64,000 bases of DNA from Laguncularia racemosa (Eukaryota; Streptophyta; Magnoliopsida; Myrtales; Combretaceae), in assembly GCA_037954665.1 (NCBI GenBank), contig JBBMOL010000009.1:3100001-3164000 (forward strand), written 5' to 3'. The notes under the pieces are model-generated. The model searched no databases, was not told the DNA's origin, and worked only from the letters and a program-made list of their open reading frames with translations. The translations under genes were made by a program, and so were the position numbers. Numbering within the stretch: position 1 is the first letter of the stretch; every line of letters starts with the position of its first letter. Below, one piece after another: positions 1-9,865 of the stretch.

Positions 1-2717
1 CTTTCTCAGATGCACCCACACCCAATCTCTTGGATGAAAGACAACCTTCACACGACCCTTATTGGCCTGGCGAGCATAATGCTCATTCTTCTTCTCAATG
101 TTAGCCCGCACCTGAGCATGCAATTCCCGCACAAATTCTGCCTTTTTCTTTCCATCAAGATCAACAAATTCATTAACAGGCAAAGGCAAAATATCCAGTG
201 GAGTCAAAGGATTAAAACCATACACAATCTCAAATGGAGAGTAAGATGTAGTGGAATGCACAGTCCTATTATATGCAAATTCTACATGGGGTAGACATTT
301 CTCCCATTGTTTCAAATTTTGATGAATCACAGCACGCAACAAGGTTGAAAGAGTCCTATTGACTACTTCGGTCTGACCATCAGTTTGAAGGTGTGCAACA
401 GTAGAGAACAACAACTTAGTGCCTAGCCTATTCCACAGAGTACGCCAAAAATGACTCAAGAATTTCACATCCCTATTACTCACAATAGAATTGGGCAAGC
501 CATGCAATCGCACAATCTCTCTAAAGAACAATTCAGCAATATGTTGTGCATCATTAGATTTAGAACAGGCAATGAAATGAGCCATCTTACTAAACCTATC
601 AACAACAACAAATATGTTATCTTTTCCACTTTGAGACCGTGGTAACCCTAACACAAAATCCATAGAAATGTCAGTCCAAGGTTGATTAGGCATGGGTAAT
701 GGAATGTATTCTCCATGGGGCATTACTTTGGATTTAGCCTGTCTACATGTAATGCACTTGTCACACACAGTTTGCACATCATGCTTCATTTTTTGCCAAT
801 AAAAGTGTTCATGCAAAATATCCAAAGTCTTTTTAACACCAAAGTGTCCCATTAAACCACCCCCATGTGTTTCCCTCACAAGCAATTCACGCACAGAACT
901 TTTAGGCACACACAACCTATCTTTCTTAAATAAGTACCCATCATGCCTATAAAAGTCAGCATATCCAGACTCAGCACAAGCAACCCAAATTTGACCAAAA
1001 TCAGCATCAGTCTCATACAATTCCTTAATGAGTTCAAATCCAAGCAATCTAGTATGCAAAGAAGTCAAAAGTGAATACCTTCGAGAAAGTGCATCAGCCA
1101 CCACATTCTCTTTTCCTTGCTTGTATTTAATCACATACGGAAATGTCTCAATGAACTCCAGCCACTTTGCATGCCTCTTGTTCAACTTACCTTGAGTTTT
1201 CAGAAACTTCAAACTCTCATGATCGGAATGAATGATGAACTCCTTAGGCCATAGGTAATGTTGCCAAGTTTGCAAGGTCCTCACCAGAGCATATAACTCC
1301 TTGTCATAGACTGGGTAATTTAATGCAGCGCCATTGAGTTTTTCGCTAAAATAAGCGATCGGTTTAGATTCCTGCATCAAAACACCACCAATACCTTTCC
1401 CAGAAGCATCGCATTCAATTTCAAAAACCTTCTCAAAATTAGGTAGAATAAGTAATGGTGCATTAGTCAACTTACCTTTCAACACATTAAAAGCCTCCTC
1501 ATGCACTTTAGTCCACCTAAACTCAGCATTCTTCTTAACAAGATCATTTAAAGGAGCAGCTATAGAACTAAAGTCCCTAACAAACCTCATATAAAAACTT
1601 GCTAATCCATGAAAGCTCCTGACCTCACTTGCGTTCCTAGGTGTTGGCCACTCCCTGATCGCCTTCACCTTTTCTTCATCCATAGCAATCCCATCTGCTC
1701 CTACAACAAATCCAAGAAAAACCATAGATTCCATACAAAAGGTGCACTTCTTCAAGTTTGCATACAACTTGTTTTCTCGCAAAACAGTAAACACACTTTG
1801 TAAATGCTGAACATGTTCATTTAAAGTCGTGCTGTAAACTAAGATATCATCAAAGTAGACAACAACAAACTTTCCAATGAAAACGCGAAGAACATGATTC
1901 ATTAACCTCATAAATGTGCTAGGCGCATTTGTTAATCCAAAAGGCATTACCATCCACTCATATAAACCATGTTTAGTTTTAAAAGCCGTTTTCCACTCAT
2001 CTCCCTCTTTCATGCGAATTTGGTAATAACCATTCTTTAAATCAATTTTGGAAAACAAACAGGCACCATGCAACTCATCAAGCATATCATCAAGTCTAGG
2101 GATAGGATGTCTATACTTAACTGTGATCTTGTTGATTGCTCGACAGTCAACACACATCCGCCATGTTCCATCCTTCTTGGGAACCAGGATGATAGGAACT
2201 GAGCATGGACTGAGGCTTTCTCTCATAAACCCCTTCTCTACTAGATCATCAACCTGCCTTTGGATCTCCTTAGTTTCCTCTGGATTGGCCCGATAAGCTG
2301 GCCGATTAGGAATGGAAACACCTGGGATAAAGTCAATCTGGTGCTCAATGCCTCCTAGTGGAGGCAATCCCCTTGGGACTTCCTCAGGAAATAAGTCCCC
2401 ATATTCCTGCAAAAGAGACACAACCACACTTGGCATAGAAGAGTTAAGGTTAGTAGTAGTAAAATATAAATCCTTGTACATGAGTACAAGTAGTTGTTTC
2501 CTGGCCACTATTGCACCTTTAACCTCACTTTTTCTTGCAACTCCACTCTCTCCTGCAATTTTCTTTCCACTCAGTGTGTTAAGCTCTTCACTCTCTTGGC
2601 TCACATGTGTTTGCCTCTCACTCTTTCTTTCTTTTTCACTCTTTTCTTGTCCACTCAAGTGTTTCTCTCTAAACTCTTTTGCTAGCCTCACTTGATCCTC
2701 ACAAGCCTCCCATGGTT
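1..2717 (-). CDS. pol: E1 pol: reverse transcriptase, RNase H and integrase (partial, runs off the left edge)
   Basis: A long open frame, with no in-frame stop that I can find, runs from the stop at about 2718-2720 to the window edge. It makes the enzymes that copy and integrate the element. The reverse transcriptase has VPKKDG, the [15 protein letters not shown] block and the YFDD active site (1847-1858). RNase H has ECDASG near 1410 and [11 protein letters not shown] near 1220. The integrase has the HHCC zinc-binding region (about 735-885), [10 protein letters not shown] with the first catalytic Asp, and [12 protein letters not shown] with the catalytic Glu. The second catalytic Asp, normally in SDRD, reads SNRD (codon 475-477), so integrase is probably inactive. 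Conservation over about 900 codons makes this the best preserved gene in the window. Confidence 0.88.
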
Positions 2718-4313
2718 TCTAGGGAGTTAGAACCACATTTCTCTTGTTTAAAACAAAAGAGTAATGGTTCTTGTACCCATCATACATTACCCTCCGATCG
2801 AACTGCCACAGTCACCCCAACAATATGTGACTAGCCTGCATGGGAACTACATCACACATCACCTCATCATGATAACTCCCAATAGAAAATGAAATAAGAG
2901 CCTGCCTGGTCACCTTCACTTCCCCACACTCATTCAACCACTGTAACCGGTATGGTTTCTGATGCTTCGAAGTCTTCAACCTCAACTTATCAACCAATAA
3001 GGTACTAGCAACATTAGTACAGCTACCACTATCAATAATCAAGCTGCATACCTTCTTCTGCACATGACACCGGGTGTAAAAAATATGCTCACGCTGAACC
3101 CCTTCACCATCATCCTTAGGCTGAGTACTAAGGACTCGCCTAGTAACTAGCAATTCCCCACTCACGGGTCCCTCAACGTCCACATCACTACAATCTTCCA
3201 ATGGTGGCATGTCATCATCACTGGAACTAATACTCTCCATATCTCCATTATCCCGAATGATCATGGCCCTTTGATGTGGACATTGAGATGCAATATGTCC
3301 AAACCCTTGACACCTGAAACATTTGACATCACGAGTTCTAGTGAATGGTTTAGTGTCAGATTTACCTTTAGTGGAAGTAACTGGACTCTTAGCCTTCACA
3401 TCCTCTTTGGTTTTGAGTTTGCAGTGTTCTTCTTCCAATTTGACTTCCATGAAGAGTTAGAAGTCGCCCAAGATTTAGAATTCCCTTTATACTTCAACTG
3501 CTTCTCTACCTTGATCGCCTTATGCAACAATTCCTCAATATCCACGTAATATTGCAAGTCTACTACATCAGCGATCTCCCGATTCAACCCATTGATGAAT
3601 CTAGCCATTGTAGCCTCATCTTCCTCATCTACTTTAGCTCTAATCATAGTTATCTCCATCTCCTTATAATAATCCTCTACACTCTTGGACCCTTGTGTCA
3701 ACCCCTGTAATTTCCTATGCAAATCCCTATAATAATGACTAGGGATAAATCTCTTCCGCATAATTGTTTTCATCTCATTCCAAGTGCTAACAGGCCTCTC
3801 ACCATACCTTCTCCTATTACGCACCAGCTGATCCCACCATACACTGGCATAATAAAAAAATTCAATTGCAGCTAACTTTATCTTCTTCTCCTCACTGTAA
3901 TTATGGCAATCAAATACATGGTCCACTTTTCTCTCCCACTCCAAATACAACTCTGGATCATTCTTCCCTTGAAAGGAAGGTATCTTCATCTTAATACTAC
4001 CCAAATTACCATCTCCCCGTTGGGTATCTCTTCTCTCCCTCATGAAACCATATTCCCCTGAATCAGTATCCTCCTTCTCTTCTATACTCACTCCCCCTCT
4101 TGAATGCCTATTGGTTCTTCTCCCCACAACATTACTACCTGACGGTTCCCTACTCTGCTCCATCTTATCCAACCTCTCATGGACTTGCTCCATTTCAGCA
4201 CTCAGCATTTTTCTCATCTCACCGAATAATGCCTCAAACATCAATTTCTTATCTACGCCTCCCTTCTCTCCATTAGTAGGACTTTGATCAGACATATTGC
4301 TGTTTACACTCAC
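2718..4313 (-). pseudogene. gag: E1 gag plus protease, broken by a frameshift and stops
   Basis: Gag packages element RNA and the protease matures the particle. The first part (4313-3396, 305 aa; a second Met, MSDQSPTNGEKGG, may be the true start) carries the capsid block with KMKIPSFQGKNDPE, YLEWERKVDHVFDCHNY and WWDQLVRNRRR. A frameshift near 3420-3450 moves the rest to another frame (3450-2812), which holds the zinc knuckle CFRCQGFGHIASQC and the protease motif IIDSGSCTNVAS. After HILLG a TGA replaces an Arg codon, and a TAG follows near 2718-2720. In relatives gag and pol are one continuous frame, so these are lesions rather than programmed signals. Confidence 0.85.
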
Positions 4314-4984
4314 AGATGTGGATTCACTCGTGTTTCGTTCAATAAATAGATGATCCTCATAACTCGCTCTTACAGGCTCTTTGATCAGAACTCAATCAAA
4401 ATTTCTTTAACATAAACCACTAAGGCAACTTAACTTTTTAAACAAACGGTTCCAATTCAACAGCCAATTAAGAGAAACACGGACAAGGACTCCAATAGGG
4501 ACACAATGAATACAATCGAATGAACGGAAAATATAGATACTGGATTACTGAAATGTTCTTCTTTTTTTTTTTTTTTTTGAACCTAATCTAATTTGTTTGC
4601 GACTTGCAGTGGCCGCAGTGGAAAAGGCAACGAATTTGCCTTGCTCAGGGAATCGACGACTTTAATGGCCGTAGAATTCCCTCCGATGACGGACGAAAAA
4701 AAACAACAGAACAATAGCAATTCCTTAATGAATTTTGGGATGAAGCACTGACCAATGAAAAAAAAAACTGTTTGCGGAGAAAATAGAATCCTGAGACAAT
4801 TGAAGATATATATATATATGAAACGTAAAGTTCAACCCAATTATAAGAATTTCCAGATGAACAACGAACAGGTAACAATTCGAACGACTTGAATTCCTAC
4901 GACAAATAAAACAATTTTTTTTTTTTTAAAGAAGACAACGATATTTAATCGAAAAGGATAGAATTACTTGAATCAAGAAGCCGA

Positions 4985-4997
4985 GGCTCTGATACCA
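4985..4997 (-). other. E1 primer binding site (initiator tRNA-Met)
   Basis: The minus strand reads TGGTATCAGAGCC two bases after the LTR end. It is complementary to the 3' end of plant initiator tRNA-Met and primes minus-strand DNA synthesis. Confidence 0.93.
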
Positions 4998-5345
4998 AAT
5001 GATGCGAACCCTAGGTATATTAAACCTAGAACCCGTCGATCGTGATTTGAAATCGGATTCCCAAGTATGGTCTTGAACAAGTGATGAACGGAACTAGACC
5101 CCAACCACACCTGTTGATTGAAACCTAAGTTATCAAGATGACTTCCCTAAGCGTTTAGATCGAAGAAATCGAAAAGGAGTTCTTTCGCAAAGAACAAAAG
5201 AGAGAGAGCTCTCAAAATGTGTATTCAACAACTATGCATAAATTGGTCTGACAAAAGAGAATTTATATGGCCCCGTAAAATACCTAAAAGGGGAAAAATC
5301 TAAGCGTACACGTGGAAATAAATAATAATATACGCGTCTGAGCAT

Positions 5346-5575
5346 GTGACGAGTGTAGTACACGGCCGTGTCCTAAGCCGTGTCTTAACCCGTGTAAGCT
5401 TCTGTGAAATTTCTACAAGCCGTGTCCCAAGCCGTGCCCGGAACCGTGTCAGAGTCTGTGACAGTCCTTCAGGCCGTGTCTCAAGCCGTGCCCGGAACCG
5501 TGTCAGAGTCTGTGATAGACCTTCAGGCCGTGTCTCAAGCCGTGCCCGGAACCGTGTCAGCCTCTGTCCTCCACT
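5346..5575. repeat. CCGTG minisatellite inside the E1 LTR
   Basis: Units of roughly 57 bp repeat about three times, each with AGCCGTGCCCGGAACCGTGT followed by CAGAGTCTGTGA and CAGGCCGTGTCTC or a variant. The palindromic CACGGCCGTG core appears at the left end. It creates false ORFs in several frames. Similar CCGTG/CACGG arrays occur in the solo LTR (7050-7450) and the E3 LTRs. Confidence 0.85.
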
Positions 5576-5653
5576 GTGTAGCGCATGGAAAAAAAAAACT
5601 TAATAAACGAAGGAAATTAAATTAGCAAATTCGGATGAAGACATTAAATGAAA

Positions 5654-5885
5654 TCATCCTTCAAGGCCGGTTCTCTCGGGATCCTCTTTGGAAGCTTGGA
5701 TTATGTGAATAAATGTCGATTCTCCCTTGGTAAAGCTCGGTTCCTTCTCTTGCAGCTCCATCACTAATCCTTGCAAAGCTTCTCTCATCCGCTTAGCTCT
5801 AGCTCTTGTCATTGGACCTCTAATACCATGTAACGGGTCATTGGATTTTGACTCTTGAACTCTTGATGTTAGCTGATCCCCATCA
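5654..5885 (-). pseudogene. Copy of the pol C-terminal codons carried in the E1 5' LTR
   Basis: The minus strand encodes a tail containing GPMTRARAKRMREALQGL and ends in a stop near 5654. The same motif ends pol in E2 (GPITRTRAKRFKEALNGL, stop at 12957) inside its 3' LTR. Because the 3' LTR overlaps the end of pol, reverse transcription copies these codons into the 5' LTR. The reading frame continues upstream to 5938 only by running into antisense E2 LTR, so that part is not real. No function is expected here. Confidence 0.8.
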
Positions 5886-6015
5886 ATTCCTCTCTTGGTC
5901 CTCCAAAGAACTTCTCTTGAACTTATCGGATTTATCAATCAGTCTTTCATCCTGATTGTGGCGTCATAGAATATACCAAGGTTCTTGCCTCATCTGTAGG
6001 CAATGGGTCGCGGTG
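5886..6015 (+). repeat. E2 5' LTR, middle fragment
   Basis: Matches the E2 3' LTR from 13321 to about 13476, through ATTCCTCTCTTGG, GAACTTATCGGAT, CTTTCATCC and ACCAAGGTTCTTGCCTCATC. It is bounded on the left by E1 and on the right by the solo LTR. About 20 bp present in the 3' LTR (around GCGTTCAAATCAG) are missing here. Confidence 0.88.
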
Positions 6016-7641
6016 TGATGGGTGTCGAATCCAACAAAAATAAAACCTACTCCTAGACAATTATATGATTTGCATATAGTGGTGAGTAGGGTGGAATCCA
6101 CAGGGATTGGTAAAGATATTTCTATTTAAAGAGAACAATAAGAAAAAGGAAAATGGGGGGTTTTGTTTGTGAATCAAATAAAGTAAAACAAGGTAAGAAA
6201 ATCAGATATTGGTAAAAGCCTAGCCAAAGGAATCAAGATAGTTTAATTCTAGGAATTGATCATCGATGCAAATGTTCTCTATTCTTGTTCCTAGATAAAT
6301 TGGTTATGGTTATTAACAAGCTCTAACAACCTATCTCTCCTTACTTCCTCGATAACCTCCGACAAGCGCTTTGAATTATTTCTCTTATTGATTAAACAAC
6401 CCTTAGACAAGCGCTTAGGATTTAATCTATCAATAGCATTAAGATCTAGAGAGACTACCAATTCATGCCAGTAGATTATAAGATAACCTATTTAAACATG
6501 ATCACACACCTCCATAACATGAATTCGATCATCTCTTTTATAACCAAACATGTTATTGCGTCACTAAGACTAGAACAATCAAACAATTACGGATTTGACG
6601 TGCTAGTTGACAATATATTAACTTGCTAATTGAGTAGAAGAGCTCTATTCATACCAATCAACAAAGATAATAATGACAAAACGATTAGAAGATATATGAA
6701 TACCCGAAAGCAAAGAATAGAATAAATACAATTTAATTAGACCTCACAATTCGTGGAGAATTAAACATCTATGACCCTTTGGCTAGAAAAGTAGCTTAGC
6801 TACACATGTTCATCAATAAAACGAAAATAAAAGATAGAAACATAATGAACCCGGTTGCTTGCACTGCCTCCAAGATGATCCAAGGTTCTTCGAGATCCAA
6901 AGATTCAAAAGTTGTCCTAACCCTCTAAGGTTGGCTCTATTTATACTATTAGATGGATAGCATGTGATCTTTTGCTAGCAAGATACGAAAATATCTTTCC
7001 TTTTTCAAGTAGATTTCGAGAAGTGAAGATACGTCTGCGTGGCACGCCCCACCACACGGCCGTGGGTTAAGCCGTGCCATCCTCTGTGCATATTCTTCAA
7101 GTCTTCAACCGCGCCCAGTGTGAACCACGGTTAAACACACGGCCAAATTTCAAGCCGTGCCTTAGTCTGTGCATAATCTTCAAGTCTTCATCCGTATCCA
7201 GTGTGTAGCACGGTTACACCCACGGCTAGATTTCAAGCCGTGTCTTCATCTGGTTGATGTTCCACACTTTCTTCTCCTTGGCACATTTATCTTCCACCAC
7301 GGCTTCAAGCACGGTTTATCCCACGGGTTCCACTACGGCCGTGCCTTAAGCCGTGTCTCTCTCTGTTCAAAGTCCTCATTTTCGCCTTCTTGTCCAGTGT
7401 GTAACACGGTTTGAACCTTAGCCGTGCCTCAAACCGTGCTTCCTCCGGTGGTGTAATTTCTTGTCTTGATCCAAGTTATAGATGACTTCTCTAAAATACT
7501 TGAATTGGCATCCTTGACTCCATTTAACCTGATTTATCACGATGATAGAATTAAAGTACCATTTCCTTATGATTTCTATAAAATCAATAATAATTTAACA
7601 CAATTTATACTATAAAGATTGAGTATAAAATGGCTCTATCA
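6016..7641. mobile_element. Solo LTR-like insertion (1626 bp) in the E2 LTR
   Basis: The sequence begins TGATGGGTGTCG and ends GGCTCTATCA. CGGTG flanks it exactly on both sides (6011-6015 and 7642-7646), and E2 LTR sequence resumes after it. TG...CA ends plus a 5-bp duplication are the mark of LTR-element integration. With no coding region inside, the best reading is a solo LTR left by LTR-LTR recombination. The left half is AT-rich. The right half (7050-7450) is a GC-richer array of CACGG/CCGTG words. I do not recognise the family, and the internal part is absent, so orientation is unknown. A short non-autonomous LTR element is a less likely alternative. Confidence 0.82.
7050..7450. repeat. 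CACGG/CCGTG array in the solo LTR
   Basis: Irregular repeats of AAGCCGTGCC, CTGTGCATA, TTCAAGTCTTCA, CAGTGTG and CACGGTT, including CACACGGCCGTG near 7050 and TACGGCCGTGCC near 7333. Unit length varies from about 60 to 85 bp. The vocabulary is the same as in the E1 LTR minisatellite. Confidence 0.75.
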
Positions 7642-7730
7642 CGGTGCCACTTCGATTATTTGGCATCTTGGGTTACAATTCCAAACGTATTGGTATAGGA
7701 TTTCGTCACAGGTGGGCATGGTTCGTATCA
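7642..7730 (+). repeat. E2 5' LTR, right end
   Basis: Continues the LTR after the solo insertion and ends GTTCGTATCA at 7730. It matches 13472-13560 in the 3' LTR almost base for base. The first five bases are the duplicated target CGGTG. Confidence 0.9.
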
Positions 7731-7733
7731 GTT

Positions 7734-7746
7734 TGGTATCAGAGCC
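7734..7746 (+). other. E2 primer binding site (initiator tRNA-Met)
   Basis: TGGTATCAGAGCC lies three bases (GTT) after the 5' LTR end. It is the initiation point for minus-strand DNA synthesis and fixes the LTR boundary. Confidence 0.94.
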
Positions 7747-7904
7747 TAGGTTTGTTTAAAAATCCGTTTGATTTGAGAAAAGGTAGCATCAAAACCCTAA
7801 CTCCAATCGTTCATATCAGTTTTGTATTACCATTGCTTCATACTCAAGTCCATAGTGTTAATTGTTTCTTGAGTAGTGTAGTTTCATTCTAGCAATCTTG
7901 TTAC

Positions 7905-7975
7905 AAAAGAAGAAGAAGAAGAAGAAGAAGAAGAAGAAGAAGAACGAAAACAAAAACAAAAAAAAAAAGGAAAAG
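7905..7975 (+). repeat. (AAG)n and A-rich tract in the E2 leader
   Basis: A run of about 12 AAG units (7907-7943) is followed by A-rich sequence. It produces artefactual Lys- and Phe-rich frames. The same leader position is poly(A) in E4 (45087) and a short AAG/A tract in E3 (54586). Confidence 0.9.
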
Positions 7976-8181
7976 AAAAAATTCAAGCCAGAGAGTTTGT
8001 TCTTGAATTCTACAGAAGAATTTGGTGTGGTTTGGATTAGTTCCAAGAGAATTGAGAAGAGGGATTGGAGAGTTGATATCATCTCTGTTTGTGAGAATAC
8101 ACGAGTGAATGTTGGATATCCTTCTTTGAGTGAAACACGTGAGGGAGTGAATTGTGAGGTTTAATTCTATATATATTTGTG

Positions 8182-8205
8182 TTAGTACTAACCTTTTATT
8201 ACAGG
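8182..8205 (+). promoter_or_regulatory. Candidate intron 3' end just before E2 gag
   Basis: A perfect branch-point word TACTAAC is followed by the pyrimidine-rich CTTTTATTACAG and then GAACT before the gag ATG at 8210. E4 has TACTAACCTTTATTGCAG and E3 has TACTAATCTTTTCTACAG at the same place. This resembles a spliced leader intron. The donor is not certain: ACGTGAGGG near 8138 is present in E2 and E4 but altered in E3. Confidence 0.5.
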
Positions 8206-8209
8206 AACT

Positions 8210-9865
8210 ATGTCAAGACAAAATTCTCCTGAAGGTGAGAGGGGGACGTTTGATGCTAGGTTAGTAATTGAGGCGTTGAGGAGTGAGATAAAGAGAACGT
8301 TTCAAGAGGGAATGGAACAAATTCATGAAACAGTGGAGCAGAAACTGGAGCAATCTAAGAACGTCTTTCAAGTGTGTAAGAGGGAGAGTTTTTCTAAAAG
8401 AGGACAAAGGGGTGGAGATGAAAATTCTGATGATGAGTTTGATGAACCTTCTATCGGGAGTTATAGAGGTTATGGTGGTAGGAATAGAGGAACTAGGGAT
8501 TGGGAAGATAGAGGAGATAGGAATAGAGAGGATAATCAATTGAGTAGCATAAAGAAGAAGATTCCTCCTTTCCAAGGGAAGAATAATCCCGAGGCATATT
8601 TAGAATGGGAGAAGAAGGTAGAGCTGGTGTTTGATTGTCACAATTATAGTGGGAGGAAGAAAGTGAAGCTTGCTGCCATTGAGTTTTCAGATTATGCCAT
8701 AGTGTGGTGGGATCAACTGATGTTGAATAGGAGAAGGAATGGCGAACCACCCATTGTGTCTTGGGAAGAGATGAAGAGGGTGATGAAGAAGCGATTTGTT
8801 CCTACTTACTACTATCGCGAATTGCACAACAAATTGCAAACTCTTAAGCAGGGAAGCCGAAGTGTGGATGAGTATTTCAAGGAGATGGAGGTTACTATGA
8901 TTAGAGCAAATGTTGAGGAGGATAGAGAGGCTACCATGGCTAGGTTTCTTGCTGGGTTAAATAGAGAGATTCAAAATGTAGTAGAATTATAGCATTATGT
9001 GGAATTGGAAGATATGGTCCACATGGCTATAAAGGTTGAGAACCAACATAGGAGGAAAGGTAGTAGTATTGCCCGGTTTCAACAAGGTGCTGGTTCATCT
9101 ACTTGGAAGACTAACCATTGGAGGAAGGAAGAAAAGTCTTTACCCACCAAGCTAAAAGGAGAGCAGAAGCAAGTGGGTTCTACTCTTGGTAATCAAGGTA
9201 AACCTGATTCTTCTACTCCTAGAAATCGTGAAATTAAATGTTTTAAATACCAAGGAAGAGGCCATATTGTTAGTCAATGTCCGAATAGACGCATTATGAT
9301 TTTGCGCGATGATGGTGAGTATGAGACCGAGGGGGATAGTGAAGATGATGATATGCCTCCATTGGAGGATGTTAGTGATAACGAGGAGCCTACAGCAGGG
9401 AAGTTAGTGGCAGTAGTGAAGCGAGTTTTGAATGTGCAGGTGAAGGAAGAAGAGGAGGTGCAACGAGAGAATATCTTTCATACTAGATGTTATCTAGGTG
9501 ACCATATTTGTAGTTTGATCATTGATGGTGGGAGTTGCACTAATGTAGTGAGTACTTTCATTATTGAGAGGTTGGGGCTCAAGACCACTAAACACCCTAG
9601 CCCATATAAATTGCAGTGGCTGAATGATAGTGGCGAGACTAAGGTGAGTAAGCAAGCCTTAATTGCTTTTCGCATCGATAGGTATGAGGATGAGGTATTA
9701 TGCGATGTAGTACCGATGCAGGCTTGTCATGTGTTGTTGGGGAGGCCATGGCAGTTTGACAGGAAGGTTGTTCATGATGGCTTTTCTAACAAGTATACAC
9801 TTGTTCACCATGGCAAAAGCTATAATCTTAAACCCTTAACACCTACACAAGTGTATGAGGATTAG
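8210..9865 (+). pseudogene. gag: E2 gag and protease
   Basis: Starts MSRQNSPEGERG, a start shared with E3 and E4. The frame is interrupted by TAG at 8990-8992 (CAG in E3) and ends at a TAG at 9863-9865. The capsid region carries KKKIPPFQGKNNPE, YLEWEKKVELVFDCHNY and WWDQLMLNRRRNG. The zinc knuckle reads CFKYQGRGHIVSQC, so its second cysteine has become tyrosine and zinc binding is doubtful. The protease motif IIDGGSCTNVVS has DGG where DSG or DTG is usual. The related E4 and E3 also have DGG, so this is a subfamily feature rather than a fresh mutation. Gag and pol are in the same frame. Confidence 0.88.

Larger units (their letters stand above)
1..5885 (-). mobile_element. Ty3/gypsy LTR retrotransposon E1, cut by the left window edge
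   Basis: Reading right to left the order is LTR (5885-5000), tRNA-Met primer site, gag, protease, reverse transcriptase, RNase H, integrase, and then the window ends. This order (integrase after RNase H) defines Ty3/gypsy. The right end of E1 abuts ATTCCTCTCTTGG, which also occurs inside the E2 3' LTR at 13321, so E1 is inserted in the 5' LTR of E2. The 3' LTR and the second target-site copy lie outside the window. gag is damaged but pol is open, so E1 looks younger than E2. Confidence 0.9.
5000..5885 (-). repeat. E1 5' LTR (886 bp)
   Basis: The ends are TGATG and CATCA on the minus strand, and the primer site lies two bases inside the element. The length matches the 888-bp LTR of E3. As in E3, the LTR starts inside the end of pol, so it carries a copy of the last pol codons (5885-5654). 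The middle holds a minisatellite (5346-5575). The right boundary is supported because E2 LTR sequence resumes at 5886. The partner LTR is off the window, so divergence cannot be judged. Confidence 0.85.

Noticed and set aside
4985..4997. tRNA gene fragments
   Set aside because: All TGGTATCAGAGC matches are primer binding sites next to LTR ends or viral leaders; no tRNA cloverleaf surrounds them.
5346..5625. Overlapping repetitive frames rich in Val, Ser, Arg or Gln
   Set aside because: They are translations of the LTR minisatellite; the period of about 57 bp explains the peptide repeats.
5654..5938. A second minus-strand element with its own pol end, in tandem with E1
   Set aside because: The pol tail lies inside the LTR in this family, so one LTR explains both the tail and the primer site beside it.
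5346..7450. CRISPR-like array
   Set aside because: Repeats are degenerate, lack unique spacers of fixed size, and lie in plant LTRs.
7858..8164. Poly-Lys and poly-Phe frames
   Set aside because: Products of the (AAG)n and A-rich tract in the E2 leader.
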